Made by a program: the position numbers and the translations under genes. From WJLC01 sp964600865 (GTDB taxonomy: Archaea > Nanobdellota > Nanobdellia > Pacearchaeales > GW2011-AR1): a DNA stretch of 12,745 nucleotides. The stretch covers positions 1 to 12,745 of the forward strand of contig CAZRJP010000022.1 in the NCBI GenBank assembly GCA_964600865.1, in the 5' to 3' direction. Shown piece by piece: positions 5,811-12,705 of the stretch; position 1 is the first letter of the stretch; every line of letters starts with the position of its first letter. A model generated the notes under the pieces. It worked only from the letters and a program-made list of their open reading frames with translations, searched no databases and was not told where the DNA came from.

Positions 5811-6140
5811 TTAGAATTCTTTTTTTTCTGTTTTTAAGTATCCCTTTTTTCTTAACCATTTTACTTGGTTTTTTCTATATTTTAAAATTATGTCTCCCCT
5901 TGATTTGTCTAAGTCCCACAGTTCAATTATAACTACATCTCCTGGTCTTAGCCAGAGCCTTCTTTTTAATCTACCTGGAACTCTACAATTTCTTTCCTTG
6001 CCATCGAGACAATTAACCATCATTTTATTTCCTCCTAGCCTTCTTTCTATGATCCCAATCATTTCTTCATTATTTTTTTTGGGAAGAGGTGCTCTTTGTA
6101 CTTGGTTTTCTTGTTTTTTATTTGATTTCTTTTTATTCAT
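5811..6140 (-). CDS. eif1A: Translation initiation factor aIF1A
   Basis: This is the archaeal homologue of eIF1A and bacterial IF1, an S1/OB-fold protein that binds the A site of the small subunit during start-codon selection. It has 109 residues. A basic, disordered N-terminal tail of about 24 residues precedes the OB fold. The fold runs from about residue 27 (MIGIIERRLGGNKMMVNCLDG) through CRVPGRLKRRLWLRPGD (52-68) to VVIIELWDLDKSRGDIILKY (69-88), matching eIF1A rather than bacterial IF1. The C-terminal region QVKWLRKKGYL is also typical of the archaeal factor. It heads a two-gene unit with the KH protein and has its own TATA box upstream. Confidence 0.95.
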   Translation of the reverse strand: MNKKKSNKKQENQVQRAPLPKKNNEEMIGIIERRLGGNKMMVNCLDGKERNCRVPGRLKRRLWLRPGDVVIIELWDLDKSRGDIILKYRKNQVKWLRKKGYLKTEKKEF

Positions 6141-6167
6141 TTAATATGATTAAATTAAATAGGGGTG

Positions 6168-6175
6168 TTTTATAA
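6168..6175 (-). promoter_or_regulatory. TATA box of the aIF1A-KH unit
   Basis: On the minus strand ATTATAAA lies 28-35 nt before the aIF1A ATG, just inside the gap after the DUF424 stop at 6188. It would give a leader of only a few bases. Confidence 0.5.
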
Positions 6176-6187
6176 TGGTTTTGATAT

Positions 6188-6484
6188 TTATAATAAGACC
6201 ATTGCAAAAGGAATGCCTTTTATTTTTTTAATTCCTTGTTTGGAAATTACTCCTGCTTCTAATCCGGCCTCTACTGAATTCTTGCCCACAATATTAAAAG
6301 TGGCATCTTCTTTTTTCATGTCTTTTATTATTTTGATTATGTCCTCCTTTGTTTTTTCATCTCCCTTATAGAAAGATTCTTTCACATCTAATTGGAATTT
6401 GCCTTCCTTGAATTTTTTACCTAATAGGTCTTTATCACATATTGCAACAATATCCCTATAGGATTTTTGGATTTTAATTAACAT
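6188..6484 (-). CDS. DUF424 family protein
   Basis: This is a 98-residue archaeal DUF424 protein of unknown molecular function. Family features are clear: an N-terminal strand with AICDKDLLGKKFKEGKFQLDV (residues 14-34), then FYKGD (38-42), and a C-terminal half with ATFNIVGKNSVEAGLEAGVI (61-80) and IKKIKGIPFAMVLL at the end. It has no membrane segment or metal site. DUF424 genes in archaea are often near translation genes; here it lies between aIF2-beta with the zinc-ribbon-like protein and aIF1A. That suggests but does not prove a translation-linked role. It has a TATA box at leaderless distance from its ATG. Confidence 0.9.
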   Translation of the reverse strand: MLIKIQKSYRDIVAICDKDLLGKKFKEGKFQLDVKESFYKGDEKTKEDIIKIIKDMKKEDATFNIVGKNSVEAGLEAGVISKQGIKKIKGIPFAMVLL

Positions 6485-6510
6485 TTGTAATAATAATATA
6501 GAATTAGGAG

Positions 6511-6518
6511 TTTAAAAA
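6511..6518 (-). promoter_or_regulatory. TATA box of the DUF424 gene, inside upstream T-tract
   Basis: On the minus strand TTTTTAAA (within ATTTTTTAAA) is 27-34 nt before the ATG at 6484. The same T-run lies 7 nt past the hairpin that ends the preceding gene, so it may serve both as terminator tail and promoter. Confidence 0.45.
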
Positions 6519-6525
6519 ATTAAGT

Positions 6526-6549
6526 GGAGAACATTTCTTTCTGTTCTCC
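6526..6549 (-). terminator. Hairpin terminator after the small zinc-ribbon-like gene
   Basis: GGAGAACA and TGTTCTCC form a perfect 8-bp stem around an 8-nt loop, with AAG/CTT extending it past one mismatch. On the minus strand it begins 20 nt after the stop of the 65-residue gene and is followed by ACTTAATTTTTT. The T-run is a few bases away from the stem, so efficiency is uncertain. Confidence 0.6.
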
Positions 6550-6569
6550 TCTTTTAAAATTTAAATAAA

Positions 6570-6767
6570 TTAAAAAGCTTTTTTAGCTTCACCAGCTTCA
6601 ATTGCTTTTTCTGCATTGTCTTTTGACATCATAGCGCATACAGTTGTTTTTTTATCGTCTTTACTGCATTTACCTTTAGCCATGTATCCACCTTTTGAAG
6701 TTTTTTCTATTCTTACTTCATCCATAGGCACTTTTTCTTTACATCTAACACAATATCCTTTTACCAT
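6570..6767 (-). CDS. Small zinc-ribbon-like protein (DUF5679-like)
   Basis: This is a 65-residue protein beginning MVKGYCVRCKEKVPMDEV, the pattern of the small archaeal DUF5679 proteins, with Cys6 and Cys9 as one half of a metal site. The second half is unusual: instead of a close C-x2-C pair there are single cysteines at 34 (GKCSKD) and 44 (TVCAMM), so zinc binding is uncertain. The middle KTSKGGYMAKGKCSKDDKK segment resembles families of small basic archaeal proteins of unknown role. The C-terminal half is helical and Ala/Lys-rich. A strong AGGAGGA ribosome site precedes the ATG and a hairpin follows, so it is probably a well-expressed single gene. Confidence 0.8.
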   Translation of the reverse strand: MVKGYCVRCKEKVPMDEVRIEKTSKGGYMAKGKCSKDDKKTTVCAMMSKDNAEKAIEAGEAKKAF

Positions 6768-6771
6768 TTTT

Positions 6772-6778
6772 TCCTCCT
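6772..6778 (-). promoter_or_regulatory. Strong Shine-Dalgarno of the small zinc-ribbon-like gene
   Basis: AGGAGGA on the minus strand, with the GGAGG core 5 nt before the ATG at 6767, fixes the start and implies a leadered mRNA. A TATA-like AATTTTAAGG (about 6814-6823) would leave a leader of roughly 20 nt. Confidence 0.75.
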
Positions 6779-6915
6779 ATTTTATTTAGAAATTCATTAA
6801 TATATCTCTGAATTCCTTAAAATTGTTAAGAAAGAGGTCTTTTTAAGTGTTTTTTACGCAAAAAATGAGTGAAAATATAGGAAAATTAGCAGATGAAGTA
6901 TATTTTTATAGAGAA
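6779..6915. other. Intergenic gap between aIF2-beta and the small zinc-ribbon-like gene
   Basis: This is a 137-nt AT-rich stretch. On the minus strand it should hold the 3' untranslated end of aIF2-beta (T-rich runs near 6839-6868, no clear hairpin) and the promoter of the 65-residue gene. No RNA gene is evident. Confidence 0.4.
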
Positions 6916-7332
6916 TTATATTTTATTTCTTACTGGATGTTTTGCACCACATGCAAGACAGTGTAAAAAAGTAACCCTGTCTTTTTTTATTAATTCTGTA
7001 TCTGGTTTTTTACATTCATTACAAAGAACAAATTCATTAACATAGTCCTTCATTTTTTCATTAATCTTTTTACTTGGCACTTTTCTATTAAAAATAAGCC
7101 TGTCTTTATCTCTTGTTCCAGAAGCAGCAACTTCTTTAAGTAGAAATTTTTGAAGATGTTCTGGTTTTCTCCTTAAGTGAGATACTATTTGAGAAAAATT
7201 GCTTAAAACAGTTTTTTTACCTTCAAAATGGCCTTTTGCTTTAGGTATTTCAAATCTTTCACTTTCATTTGGGTTAATTTGTTTTACGTTTTTGTATGCT
7301 TCATCAAGTAATTCTTTATATTCTTCTACCAT
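6916..7332 (-). CDS. eif2b: Translation initiation factor aIF2 subunit beta
   Basis: This is the beta subunit of the archaeal aIF2 heterotrimer, which brings initiator Met-tRNA to the small subunit. At 138 residues it is of normal archaeal length. The N-terminal helix (YKELLDEAYKNV) would bind the gamma subunit. The central alpha-beta domain includes RFEIPKAKGHFEGKKTVLSNF (26-46) and LRRKPEHLQKFLLKEVAASGT (53-73). The C-terminal zinc ribbon has Cys104, Cys107, Cys125 and Cys128 in LCNECKKP and HCLACGAKHPV. All key features are intact. It has its own TATA box 25-32 nt before the ATG and a 114-nt gap from the upstream RPA gene, so it is probably a separate, leaderless unit. Confidence 0.96.
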   Translation of the reverse strand: MVEEYKELLDEAYKNVKQINPNESERFEIPKAKGHFEGKKTVLSNFSQIVSHLRRKPEHLQKFLLKEVAASGTRDKDRLIFNRKVPSKKINEKMKDYVNEFVLCNECKKPDTELIKKDRVTFLHCLACGAKHPVRNKI

Positions 7333-7356
7333 ATTATAATAATAGGAAAGAAAGAG

Positions 7357-7377
7357 TTTATAAATCTTTCAAGATTT
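7357..7377 (-). promoter_or_regulatory. aIF2-beta promoter: TATA box with overlapping dyad
   Basis: TTTATAAA (7357-7364) is 25-32 nt before the ATG at 7332. AAATCTTTCAAGATTT (7362-7377) is a perfect inverted repeat with 7-base arms and a 2-base centre. It covers the place where the BRE element lies and touches the TATA box. Confidence 0.5.
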
Positions 7378-7446
7378 AGGATTTGATTAATAATCTATCA
7401 AAGAGAATTAATATAAAAGAGTTTAGAAGAGTGTGAAATTATAAGA

Positions 7447-8076
7447 TTAACCTAACCATCGAAGTTTTCCTGGACGTGGTTCAAATATTATTCCTTCTTC
7501 AAGAAGTTTTTTTATTTCTTGATTGATTATTTTTGGTGAACTTTCTTTAATTTCCATTATTATTTTATCTATTTCAATACCCCCACTTTCTTCTGCTTTT
7601 TTTATTTTATTTAGTATTTTATCTTTTATGGCAGTTATTTCTTTTTTGTCTTTTGGAGCAGGAGTTGAATCTGAACGACTTTTTTCCAGTTCTAATTTTC
7701 TTATAAGTAGGTATTTAGGATCTATTTCTTTTACGATTTCAGGAGAAAGATATATTTCGTTGTTAAAACTTCTTAATCTTCCTATAACAACCACAGTAAG
7801 CCCTTGATTGATGTTTTTTAACAAAGAAACATCATCTCCAAATGCTTTAATTTTTATTTGAGAAGAACCATCATCTAATGTTAAAAAACTATATTTTTTA
7901 TCTCCTTCAGAATCATATTTATCTACAATATTTCCCACTATATTAACTCTTACTATTTTTCTATCACCTAATTCTACAAAAGAGAACCTATCTCCATCAA
8001 AAATGGGTTTTCCCATAAAGATATCTTTTATTCTGTATTTGTATGCTATGTTTCTTTTAAATTTTTGTTCTGGCAT
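7447..8076 (-). CDS. RPA32-like single-stranded DNA-binding protein
   Basis: This 209-residue replication protein A subunit of the archaeal RPA32-like type binds ssDNA during replication and repair. An OB fold spans about 40-117: RKIVRVNIVGNIVDKY, then YSFLTLDDGSSQIKIKAFGDD, then VVVIGRLRSFNNEIYLSPE, the tRNA_anti/RPA pattern. A charged Ser/Pro/Lys linker (about 130-145) leads to a C-terminal winged helix (about 148-209, ending IIFEPRPGKLRWLG), a protein-protein interaction domain as in RPA32. No zinc finger is present. It follows mcm by 48 nt, so replication helicase and ssDNA-binding protein are neighbours, though the gap holds a promoter-like TATA box of its own. Confidence 0.88.
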   Translation of the reverse strand: MPEQKFKRNIAYKYRIKDIFMGKPIFDGDRFSFVELGDRKIVRVNIVGNIVDKYDSEGDKKYSFLTLDDGSSQIKIKAFGDDVSLLKNINQGLTVVVIGRLRSFNNEIYLSPEIVKEIDPKYLLIRKLELEKSRSDSTPAPKDKKEITAIKDKILNKIKKAEESGGIEIDKIIMEIKESSPKIINQEIKKLLEEGIIFEPRPGKLRWLG

Positions 8077-8082
8077 TTTATA

Positions 8083-8106
8083 TGAAAACTGTTTTCAGTT
8101 TATAAT
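8083..8106 (-). promoter_or_regulatory. rpa promoter: TATA box and adjacent 15-bp dyad
   Basis: On the minus strand ATTATAAA (8099-8106) lies 23-30 nt before the ATG. The perfect dyad TGAAAACTGTTTTCA (8083-8097; 7-base arms around one central base) fills the space between the TATA box and the start codon. It would lie over the region where polymerase opens DNA, a position suited to a repressor. Confidence 0.5.
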
Positions 8107-8124
8107 ATTTTATGTTTTTGTTTA

Positions 8125-10194
8125 TTATGTTCTTTGAACATAACCTCTTTTTGGTTTGAATATGTCTCCAGAGGCCTGCAATTTATTTATTGCTTCTTCA
8201 ATTTCAGAGTCTGACAATTTATCTTTTAGTTCTTTCTCAATTTCTTCAATAGGAATTAAATTACCTAATCTTGATTCAAGATGTTCTATTGTTTCTCTTA
8301 CGGTAATTATCCTACTTCTTTCACTATTTGGGACACTAGTTGATATTCTATCAATGTCAAATGATTTTGATTCATAATCATATCCTACTTGCATTAAATA
8401 ATACTTCATTAAATCTATTGCTTTTTTTGCATCCTGGATATTTACTTCATCACTTAATCTTAATTTAGCAGAGGCCTCAGACATTCTAATTAATGCTTGT
8501 AATTGTCTTGCAGAAATAGGTATTGGTTTCATTGCAGATTTTGAGGAAACAGGCTTATTTCTTAGATTTACATAAAAATCTTTTAATTTTTTTACTGCCT
8601 TGGGAGTAAGATCAGGGGTTATTCTTTGTTTTGCATATGCAACATATTTTCTAAATAGGTCTCTTTCAACAGTCATGGTTTTGTTTTTTTCACTATGTTC
8701 AGAAAGTATATGGGTTGCTATTTTTTCATCTTTAGTTTTATCTGGAAGGTCTCTTAATGTAAAAATAATATCAAAACGATTAATTAATGTAGGGGGTAAG
8801 TCAATTTGTTGAGGTATACTTTGATAAGGATCAAATCTACCAAATTTAGGATTTGCTGCTGCTAATACAGATGTTTGGGCTCTTAATGTTGCTTGAACAT
8901 TTGCTTTACTAATTGTTACGGATTGCTGTTCCATTGCCTCATGCATTGCAGATCTATCCTGTGGATCCATTTTCTCTAACTCATCAATACATACAAGGCC
9001 TTTGTTTGCTAAAACCATTGCACCTGCCTCTAAGGACCATCCTTTAAGATATTCATCTCTAACAACTGTAGCAGTCAATCCTGCACCAGATGTGGATTTT
9101 CCTACAACATATCTACCCTTAGGAGAGATATTTGCCATAAAACCTAACATGACTGATTTAGCTACACCTGGGTCACCAATCATCAGTATGTGCATATCAC
9201 CCCTTGATTTGCTTCCATCGGGTTTTTCTTTTTGAACACCACCAAATAATTGTAATACCAATGATTGTTTTATTTCTGGATATCCCCATATTCCTGGAGC
9301 AATACTTTTTGAAAGTTTTTGAAATAGTTCTGGGTCTTGACTTAATTCAAGGATTTGTTTTTCATCTTCTTCATTAATATCTAATTCTTCAAAGGTTTCT
9401 TCTAAAGGGACAATATTATTTGCTTCAATAGCTAATTCGAATCTTGTTGATAGGCCCCCTGTTGAGAGAGGAACAGGCACTTCTTTTAAAACACCAATCA
9501 CTTTTATCCTGCTTCCAGGGGTGGTTTTTTCTTCCATTTTAGGTTCTACTAGGTCTTCTTTAATAAAAACATTAATTCTTTTTGGCTGTTCTCCACCTGA
9601 AAGTGATTCTGGACTTTCTTCTATTACTAATCTTTGAGTATCTACCATTTCTTTACTGATTAGTTTAAATCCTCCTCTTCTCCCACAACTACACCGACTT
9701 GGTTTTCTAAATTTTTTCTCCATTTGTAATACAGAGATTATGGTTCCACAGCTTGGACATTCAAATTTAGCATTAACTACTTGAGGTCTAACATCACTTG
9801 CTTGTCTAATTATACCCTCTATAACAACTAATTCATTAAGGTGTTTAGAACGCATATTTCTTATTTTTATTTCTTGAACTTTTGGAAGATTGGTTATTCT
9901 AACCCTTGTATCATCTTGTAATCCAGATTGTTCAATTGCCTGTTCAATTATTCTTAATGTTTCTTCTGGATCAGCTATAACCTCGTCTGCAAGAAGATTA
10001 GAAAATTCAGTTAAGGATTTAAAATCAAGAAAAATAACATTTTGCTCTTTTCTTAAGGATTCACCCACAGATTTTTTATAAAAATCAAAAAAGTTTTTAG
10101 CTTCTATTAATAATTCTTCGTTCTTTTTTGCTGTTTCTTCTGCACCCTCATCTACAGATTCTTCCATTTCCTCTTTTTTGTCATTTTTTGCCAT
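8125..10194 (-). CDS. mcm: Replicative DNA helicase MCM
   Basis: This homohexameric 3'-5' helicase unwinds DNA at archaeal forks. It has 689 residues, a full-length protein with no intein. An acidic N-tail (1-30) is followed by the N-terminal domain. Its zinc site is C146-x2-C149 and C168-x-C170 (RCSCGRR), and an OB region follows to about 265. The AAA+ domain has Walker A GDPGVAKS (340-347), Walker B CIDE (402-405), sensor 1 Asn448 in AAANP, the arginine finger in INRFD (Arg473) and sensor 2 in SARQLQALIR (Arg563). The C-terminal winged helix spans about 625-689. All catalytic residues are intact. It lies between TBP and RPA on the same strand. The 105-nt gap from TBP contains two TATA-like boxes and a dyad. 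Confidence 0.97.
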   Translation of the reverse strand: MAKNDKKEEMEESVDEGAEETAKKNEELLIEAKNFFDFYKKSVGESLRKEQNVIFLDFKSLTEFSNLLADEVIADPEETLRIIEQAIEQSGLQDDTRVRITNLPKVQEIKIRNMRSKHLNELVVIEGIIRQASDVRPQVVNAKFECPSCGTIISVLQMEKKFRKPSRCSCGRRGGFKLISKEMVDTQRLVIEESPESLSGGEQPKRINVFIKEDLVEPKMEEKTTPGSRIKVIGVLKEVPVPLSTGGLSTRFELAIEANNIVPLEETFEELDINEEDEKQILELSQDPELFQKLSKSIAPGIWGYPEIKQSLVLQLFGGVQKEKPDGSKSRGDMHILMIGDPGVAKSVMLGFMANISPKGRYVVGKSTSGAGLTATVVRDEYLKGWSLEAGAMVLANKGLVCIDELEKMDPQDRSAMHEAMEQQSVTISKANVQATLRAQTSVLAAANPKFGRFDPYQSIPQQIDLPPTLINRFDIIFTLRDLPDKTKDEKIATHILSEHSEKNKTMTVERDLFRKYVAYAKQRITPDLTPKAVKKLKDFYVNLRNKPVSSKSAMKPIPISARQLQALIRMSEASAKLRLSDEVNIQDAKKAIDLMKYYLMQVGYDYESKSFDIDRISTSVPNSERSRIITVRETIEHLESRLGNLIPIEEIEKELKDKLSDSEIEEAINKLQASGDIFKPKRGYVQRT

Positions 10195-10205
10195 TATAAA
10201 ATTCC

Positions 10206-10260
10206 TGTGAATAAAAGATTCACAATTAATAATATAGAAAAATGTTAAGAGTTTTTATAG
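10206..10260 (-). promoter_or_regulatory. mcm promoter region with 19-bp dyad
   Basis: TGTGAATCTTTTATTCACA (minus strand, 10224-10206) has perfect 7-base arms with a 5-base centre and ends 11 nt before the ATG. CTATAAAAAC (10260-10251) is a good TATA box, placing the transcription start near 10230 and the dyad inside the mRNA leader as a possible 7-bp hairpin just ahead of AGGA, a weak ribosome site. A poorer AT-rich box at about 10228-10236 would instead make the dyad a start-site operator. Confidence 0.5.
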
Positions 10261-10299
10261 ATTTATATGCATGAAATAATATAATTTTCAGAACTAGTG

Positions 10300-10878
10300 T
10301 TATTTATAATTTTTTAATGCTTGTTTTACGTTTTTTAGGAGTTGTTTCATACTAGAATCTAATTGTTTTCTATTTTTTGTTCCAGTACATACAAGTTTTC
10401 CATTAGTAAATAATAAGAATGTTGCATTTGGTTCAATAAGTTTGTAAACTAAACCAGGAAATTGTTCTGGTTCATATTCTGTATTCTCCATTTCTAATGC
10501 TAAAAAATTAAGGTTTAATCTTAGATTAATTTCACCAGAAGCTACAATGTTTTGAACAGTTATTTTTGGTTTAGAACTTATTTTCACATTTATTTTCTTT
10601 AGTTGTTTTATAACTTCTTTAATAACCCTTTTTACTTGTGCTACTGATTTTGTTCCAGTACATACAAGATTTCCTGATGAAAACACTAAAACAGCAGATT
10701 TAGGCTTTTTAATTCTTAAAACAAGTCCAGGAAATGTTTGAGGATTATATTCTGTATTTGGTTGAGTTCTTGCAAGTTTTGTTAAGGGAACAGGCTTTCC
10801 TAATGGAGCTGTAGCAACAATATTCTGTATTTTGTATGTTGATTCCTTTTTCTTGGATTTTTTCTTCTTTCTTGCCAT
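10300..10878 (-). CDS. tbp: TATA-box binding protein (TBP)
   Basis: This general transcription factor binds promoter TATA boxes and recruits TFB and RNA polymerase. It has 192 residues with the two-fold TBP repeat. Repeat 1 (about 17-95) contains NIVATAPLGKPVPL, FPGLVLRI and NLVCTGTKS. Repeat 2 (about 107-188) contains NIVASGEINLRLNL, FPGLVYKL and KLVCTGTKN. The DNA-intercalating phenylalanines are present as pairs: Phe49 with Phe66 and Phe140 with Phe157, with the same 17-residue spacing as in known TBPs. Unlike most archaeal TBPs, which have an acidic tail and few flanking residues, this one starts with a strongly basic 12-residue extension rich in Lys. Tandem TATA boxes precede the gene. 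Confidence 0.96.
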   Translation of the reverse strand: MARKKKKSKKKESTYKIQNIVATAPLGKPVPLTKLARTQPNTEYNPQTFPGLVLRIKKPKSAVLVFSSGNLVCTGTKSVAQVKRVIKEVIKQLKKINVKISSKPKITVQNIVASGEINLRLNLNFLALEMENTEYEPEQFPGLVYKLIEPNATFLLFTNGKLVCTGTKNRKQLDSSMKQLLKNVKQALKNYK

Positions 10879-10894
10879 TTTTACTAATATTCTA

Positions 10895-10923
10895 TTTATA
10901 AAGAGAATTAAGCTTTTATAAAG
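10895..10923 (-). promoter_or_regulatory. Tandem TATA boxes upstream of tbp
   Basis: TTTATAAAG (plus-strand reading) occurs at 10895-10903 and again at 10915-10923, exactly 20 bp apart, or two helical turns. The distal copy lies 37-45 nt before the ATG at 10878 and would give a leader of roughly 10-14 nt. The proximal copy, at 17-25 nt, is too close to serve a normal leaderless start and may act as a second TBP site. Confidence 0.5.
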
Positions 10924-10974
10924 GTTTTTAAACTTTTGACCTCGTTTAAAAAGCCAAAAACATTATTTTTTGAA

Positions 10975-12696
10975 TTAACCATACTTCCAGTTTCTTTTTT
11001 GTTTTTTATAATCTTTCTTCACTTCTTTTATATCTGCTATTTCAGAAATAGATTTATCTGGACGTAAACCAGTAAATCTAGGAAATCTTAATGCCCATCC
11101 AGAACTATAATTTGGAGAGTGTTGAATTTCTTGATAAGTTACAGATACAACTACCTTTGGCTTAAGTTTTACTTTTTTTCCTTTTTCTTTTGTAATATAT
11201 GGTTTTAATTTTTCTGTTAATTCTGCAAAACTTATTCCTCCTGATTTTCCTTGTTTTTTTTCTTTTATCCCTGTTCCAACTTTTCCGACTTCTAAATATT
11301 TTCCTTTTTTCTTCCCTTTACAAGATAATACAAAGGAGGACATCCATCCTTTTCTTTTTCCAGTCCCATATTTTGCACCAGTAATAACTAAATCTAAGTC
11401 TCTTTCTTCGGGTTTGATTTTTAGCATATGTCCTACTCTTTTTCCAGGCTGATATCTAGCATCTAATTTTTTCATCATTATCCCTTCTTGATTTTCATTT
11501 AGTGCTGCTTTATAGAATTTTTTTGCTTTTTCAAGATTTTTAGTTATTATTTTTTTAGAAGATATTATTTTATATGGATGTTTTTTGATTACTGTTCTTA
11601 GTTTTTTTGCTCTTTTTTTGTATGGTTCATCAATATAGGATTTACCATTATGATAAAGAATGTCAAAAACATTAATTTCTACAGGCAATTTTTTCTTTAT
11701 TTTATCAATGTCATATTTTCTTCTTATTCTTTGACTTATTTTTTGAAAGGGAGTATATTCTTTTGTTTTTCTATTATATCCTACTGCCTCAGAATCTAAA
11801 ATAAAGGATTTTCCTTTAACATATTTTTGTATGTAATCTACTACTTCAGGAAATTGTTTTGTAACATTTTCCAATCTACGAGTAAAAAGAGTGACAATAT
11901 TTCCTTTTTTGTGGATAATCATTCTAAATCCATCATATTTGTATTCTATTCCACATGGTTTACCTAATTTTTCAAATCCTTTTTCAATACTAGTAACTTT
12001 TTGTGCAAGCATTACTTTTAGAGGTTTTCCCACAGTTAGTGTTATTTTTTCTAATTCTTTTAAACTCTTTTTTTTAACTGCTTCAAAAACTAAAGAAACA
12101 TCATTTGATCGGTCTAGTGCTTTTTGTATTTTTCTTTTAGCTTTTTTATTATTCTTGAAAAATGCCTTTTTCATAGCATCTCTTATTGTAGCTTCTCTAA
12201 TTCCAATTCTTAAATCTCCTATAAGTGTTCTAATTAAATATTTTGATTCTATTGAAGTGGCGTTTGTTAGAAGTTCAGTTATTAAAGATATTTTTTTATT
12301 TACTGTTCCTTTTCCCTCTAATTCTGGAAGTTTTCTTAAATTATTTATTACTTTTTTTGTTGTTAATTTTTTTCCTTTTTTTAGGGTAGATTGTTTTTTG
12401 TTTTTTGTTAATTTTTGTGACACTTTCCCTAAGTCACCTATTTCTTTCCAATGCTTTATTACTTGTTTCTTTTCAGTTCCTGTAGATTTTGAAATTGCTT
12501 TTATAGCTAATCTATTGCTTATCCCAATTCTTTTTTCATTATATTCTGCATAGATATCTCCTAATAAAAGATACATTACATCATGATCTTTTTTTGGAAG
12601 TTTTTTTAGAAATTTAGAAAGAATATCGGTTTTTTTTAGTCTTTTAGTAGTAGATGATAAATCTTCGTAAAGCTGTGCTAGTTTTTTATATTTCAT
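10975..12696 (-). CDS. lig: ATP-dependent DNA ligase
   Basis: This ligase seals nicks and joins Okazaki fragments. I choose the ATG at 12696 (573 residues, MKYKKLAQLYEDLSSTTKRL), which matches the family N-terminus and lies about 25 nt from a TATA box, over an in-frame TTG at 12720. Domains: N-terminal DNA-binding domain (about 1-215), adenylation domain with nucleophile Lys253 in KYDG (253-256), motif III region FTRRLENVT, metal-related Glu303 in LDSEAVGY, motif IV EGIMMKKL (404-411), motif V MLKIKP (424-429), and a C-terminal OB fold ending with an LRFPRF segment. All catalytic motifs are intact and the length is normal for archaeal LigI. It is very Lys-rich, most of all in the linker near 100-120. 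It heads the ligase-TBP-MCM-RPA series. Confidence 0.96.
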   Translation of the reverse strand: MKYKKLAQLYEDLSSTTKRLKKTDILSKFLKKLPKKDHDVMYLLLGDIYAEYNEKRIGISNRLAIKAISKSTGTEKKQVIKHWKEIGDLGKVSQKLTKNKKQSTLKKGKKLTTKKVINNLRKLPELEGKGTVNKKISLITELLTNATSIESKYLIRTLIGDLRIGIREATIRDAMKKAFFKNNKKAKRKIQKALDRSNDVSLVFEAVKKKSLKELEKITLTVGKPLKVMLAQKVTSIEKGFEKLGKPCGIEYKYDGFRMIIHKKGNIVTLFTRRLENVTKQFPEVVDYIQKYVKGKSFILDSEAVGYNRKTKEYTPFQKISQRIRRKYDIDKIKKKLPVEINVFDILYHNGKSYIDEPYKKRAKKLRTVIKKHPYKIISSKKIITKNLEKAKKFYKAALNENQEGIMMKKLDARYQPGKRVGHMLKIKPEERDLDLVITGAKYGTGKRKGWMSSFVLSCKGKKKGKYLEVGKVGTGIKEKKQGKSGGISFAELTEKLKPYITKEKGKKVKLKPKVVVSVTYQEIQHSPNYSSGWALRFPRFTGLRPDKSISEIADIKEVKKDYKKQKRNWKYG

Positions 12697-12705
12697 TACA
12701 TCAAC

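Noticed and set aside
6866..6967. Plus-strand 33-codon frame beginning MSENIGKLADEVYF
   Set aside because: It runs into the aIF2-beta coding region on the opposite strand, has no ribosome site, and its second half is only the antisense of the zinc ribbon.
10925..10974. Further TATA-like TTTAAA words between ligase and tbp
   Set aside because: They are too far from any start codon and expected often in such AT-rich DNA.
11891..12553. Long plus-strand frame opposite the ligase gene
   Set aside because: It is rich in Phe, Ile, Leu and Ser because it is the antisense of a Lys/Glu-rich protein. The ligase motifs on the minus strand are unambiguous.
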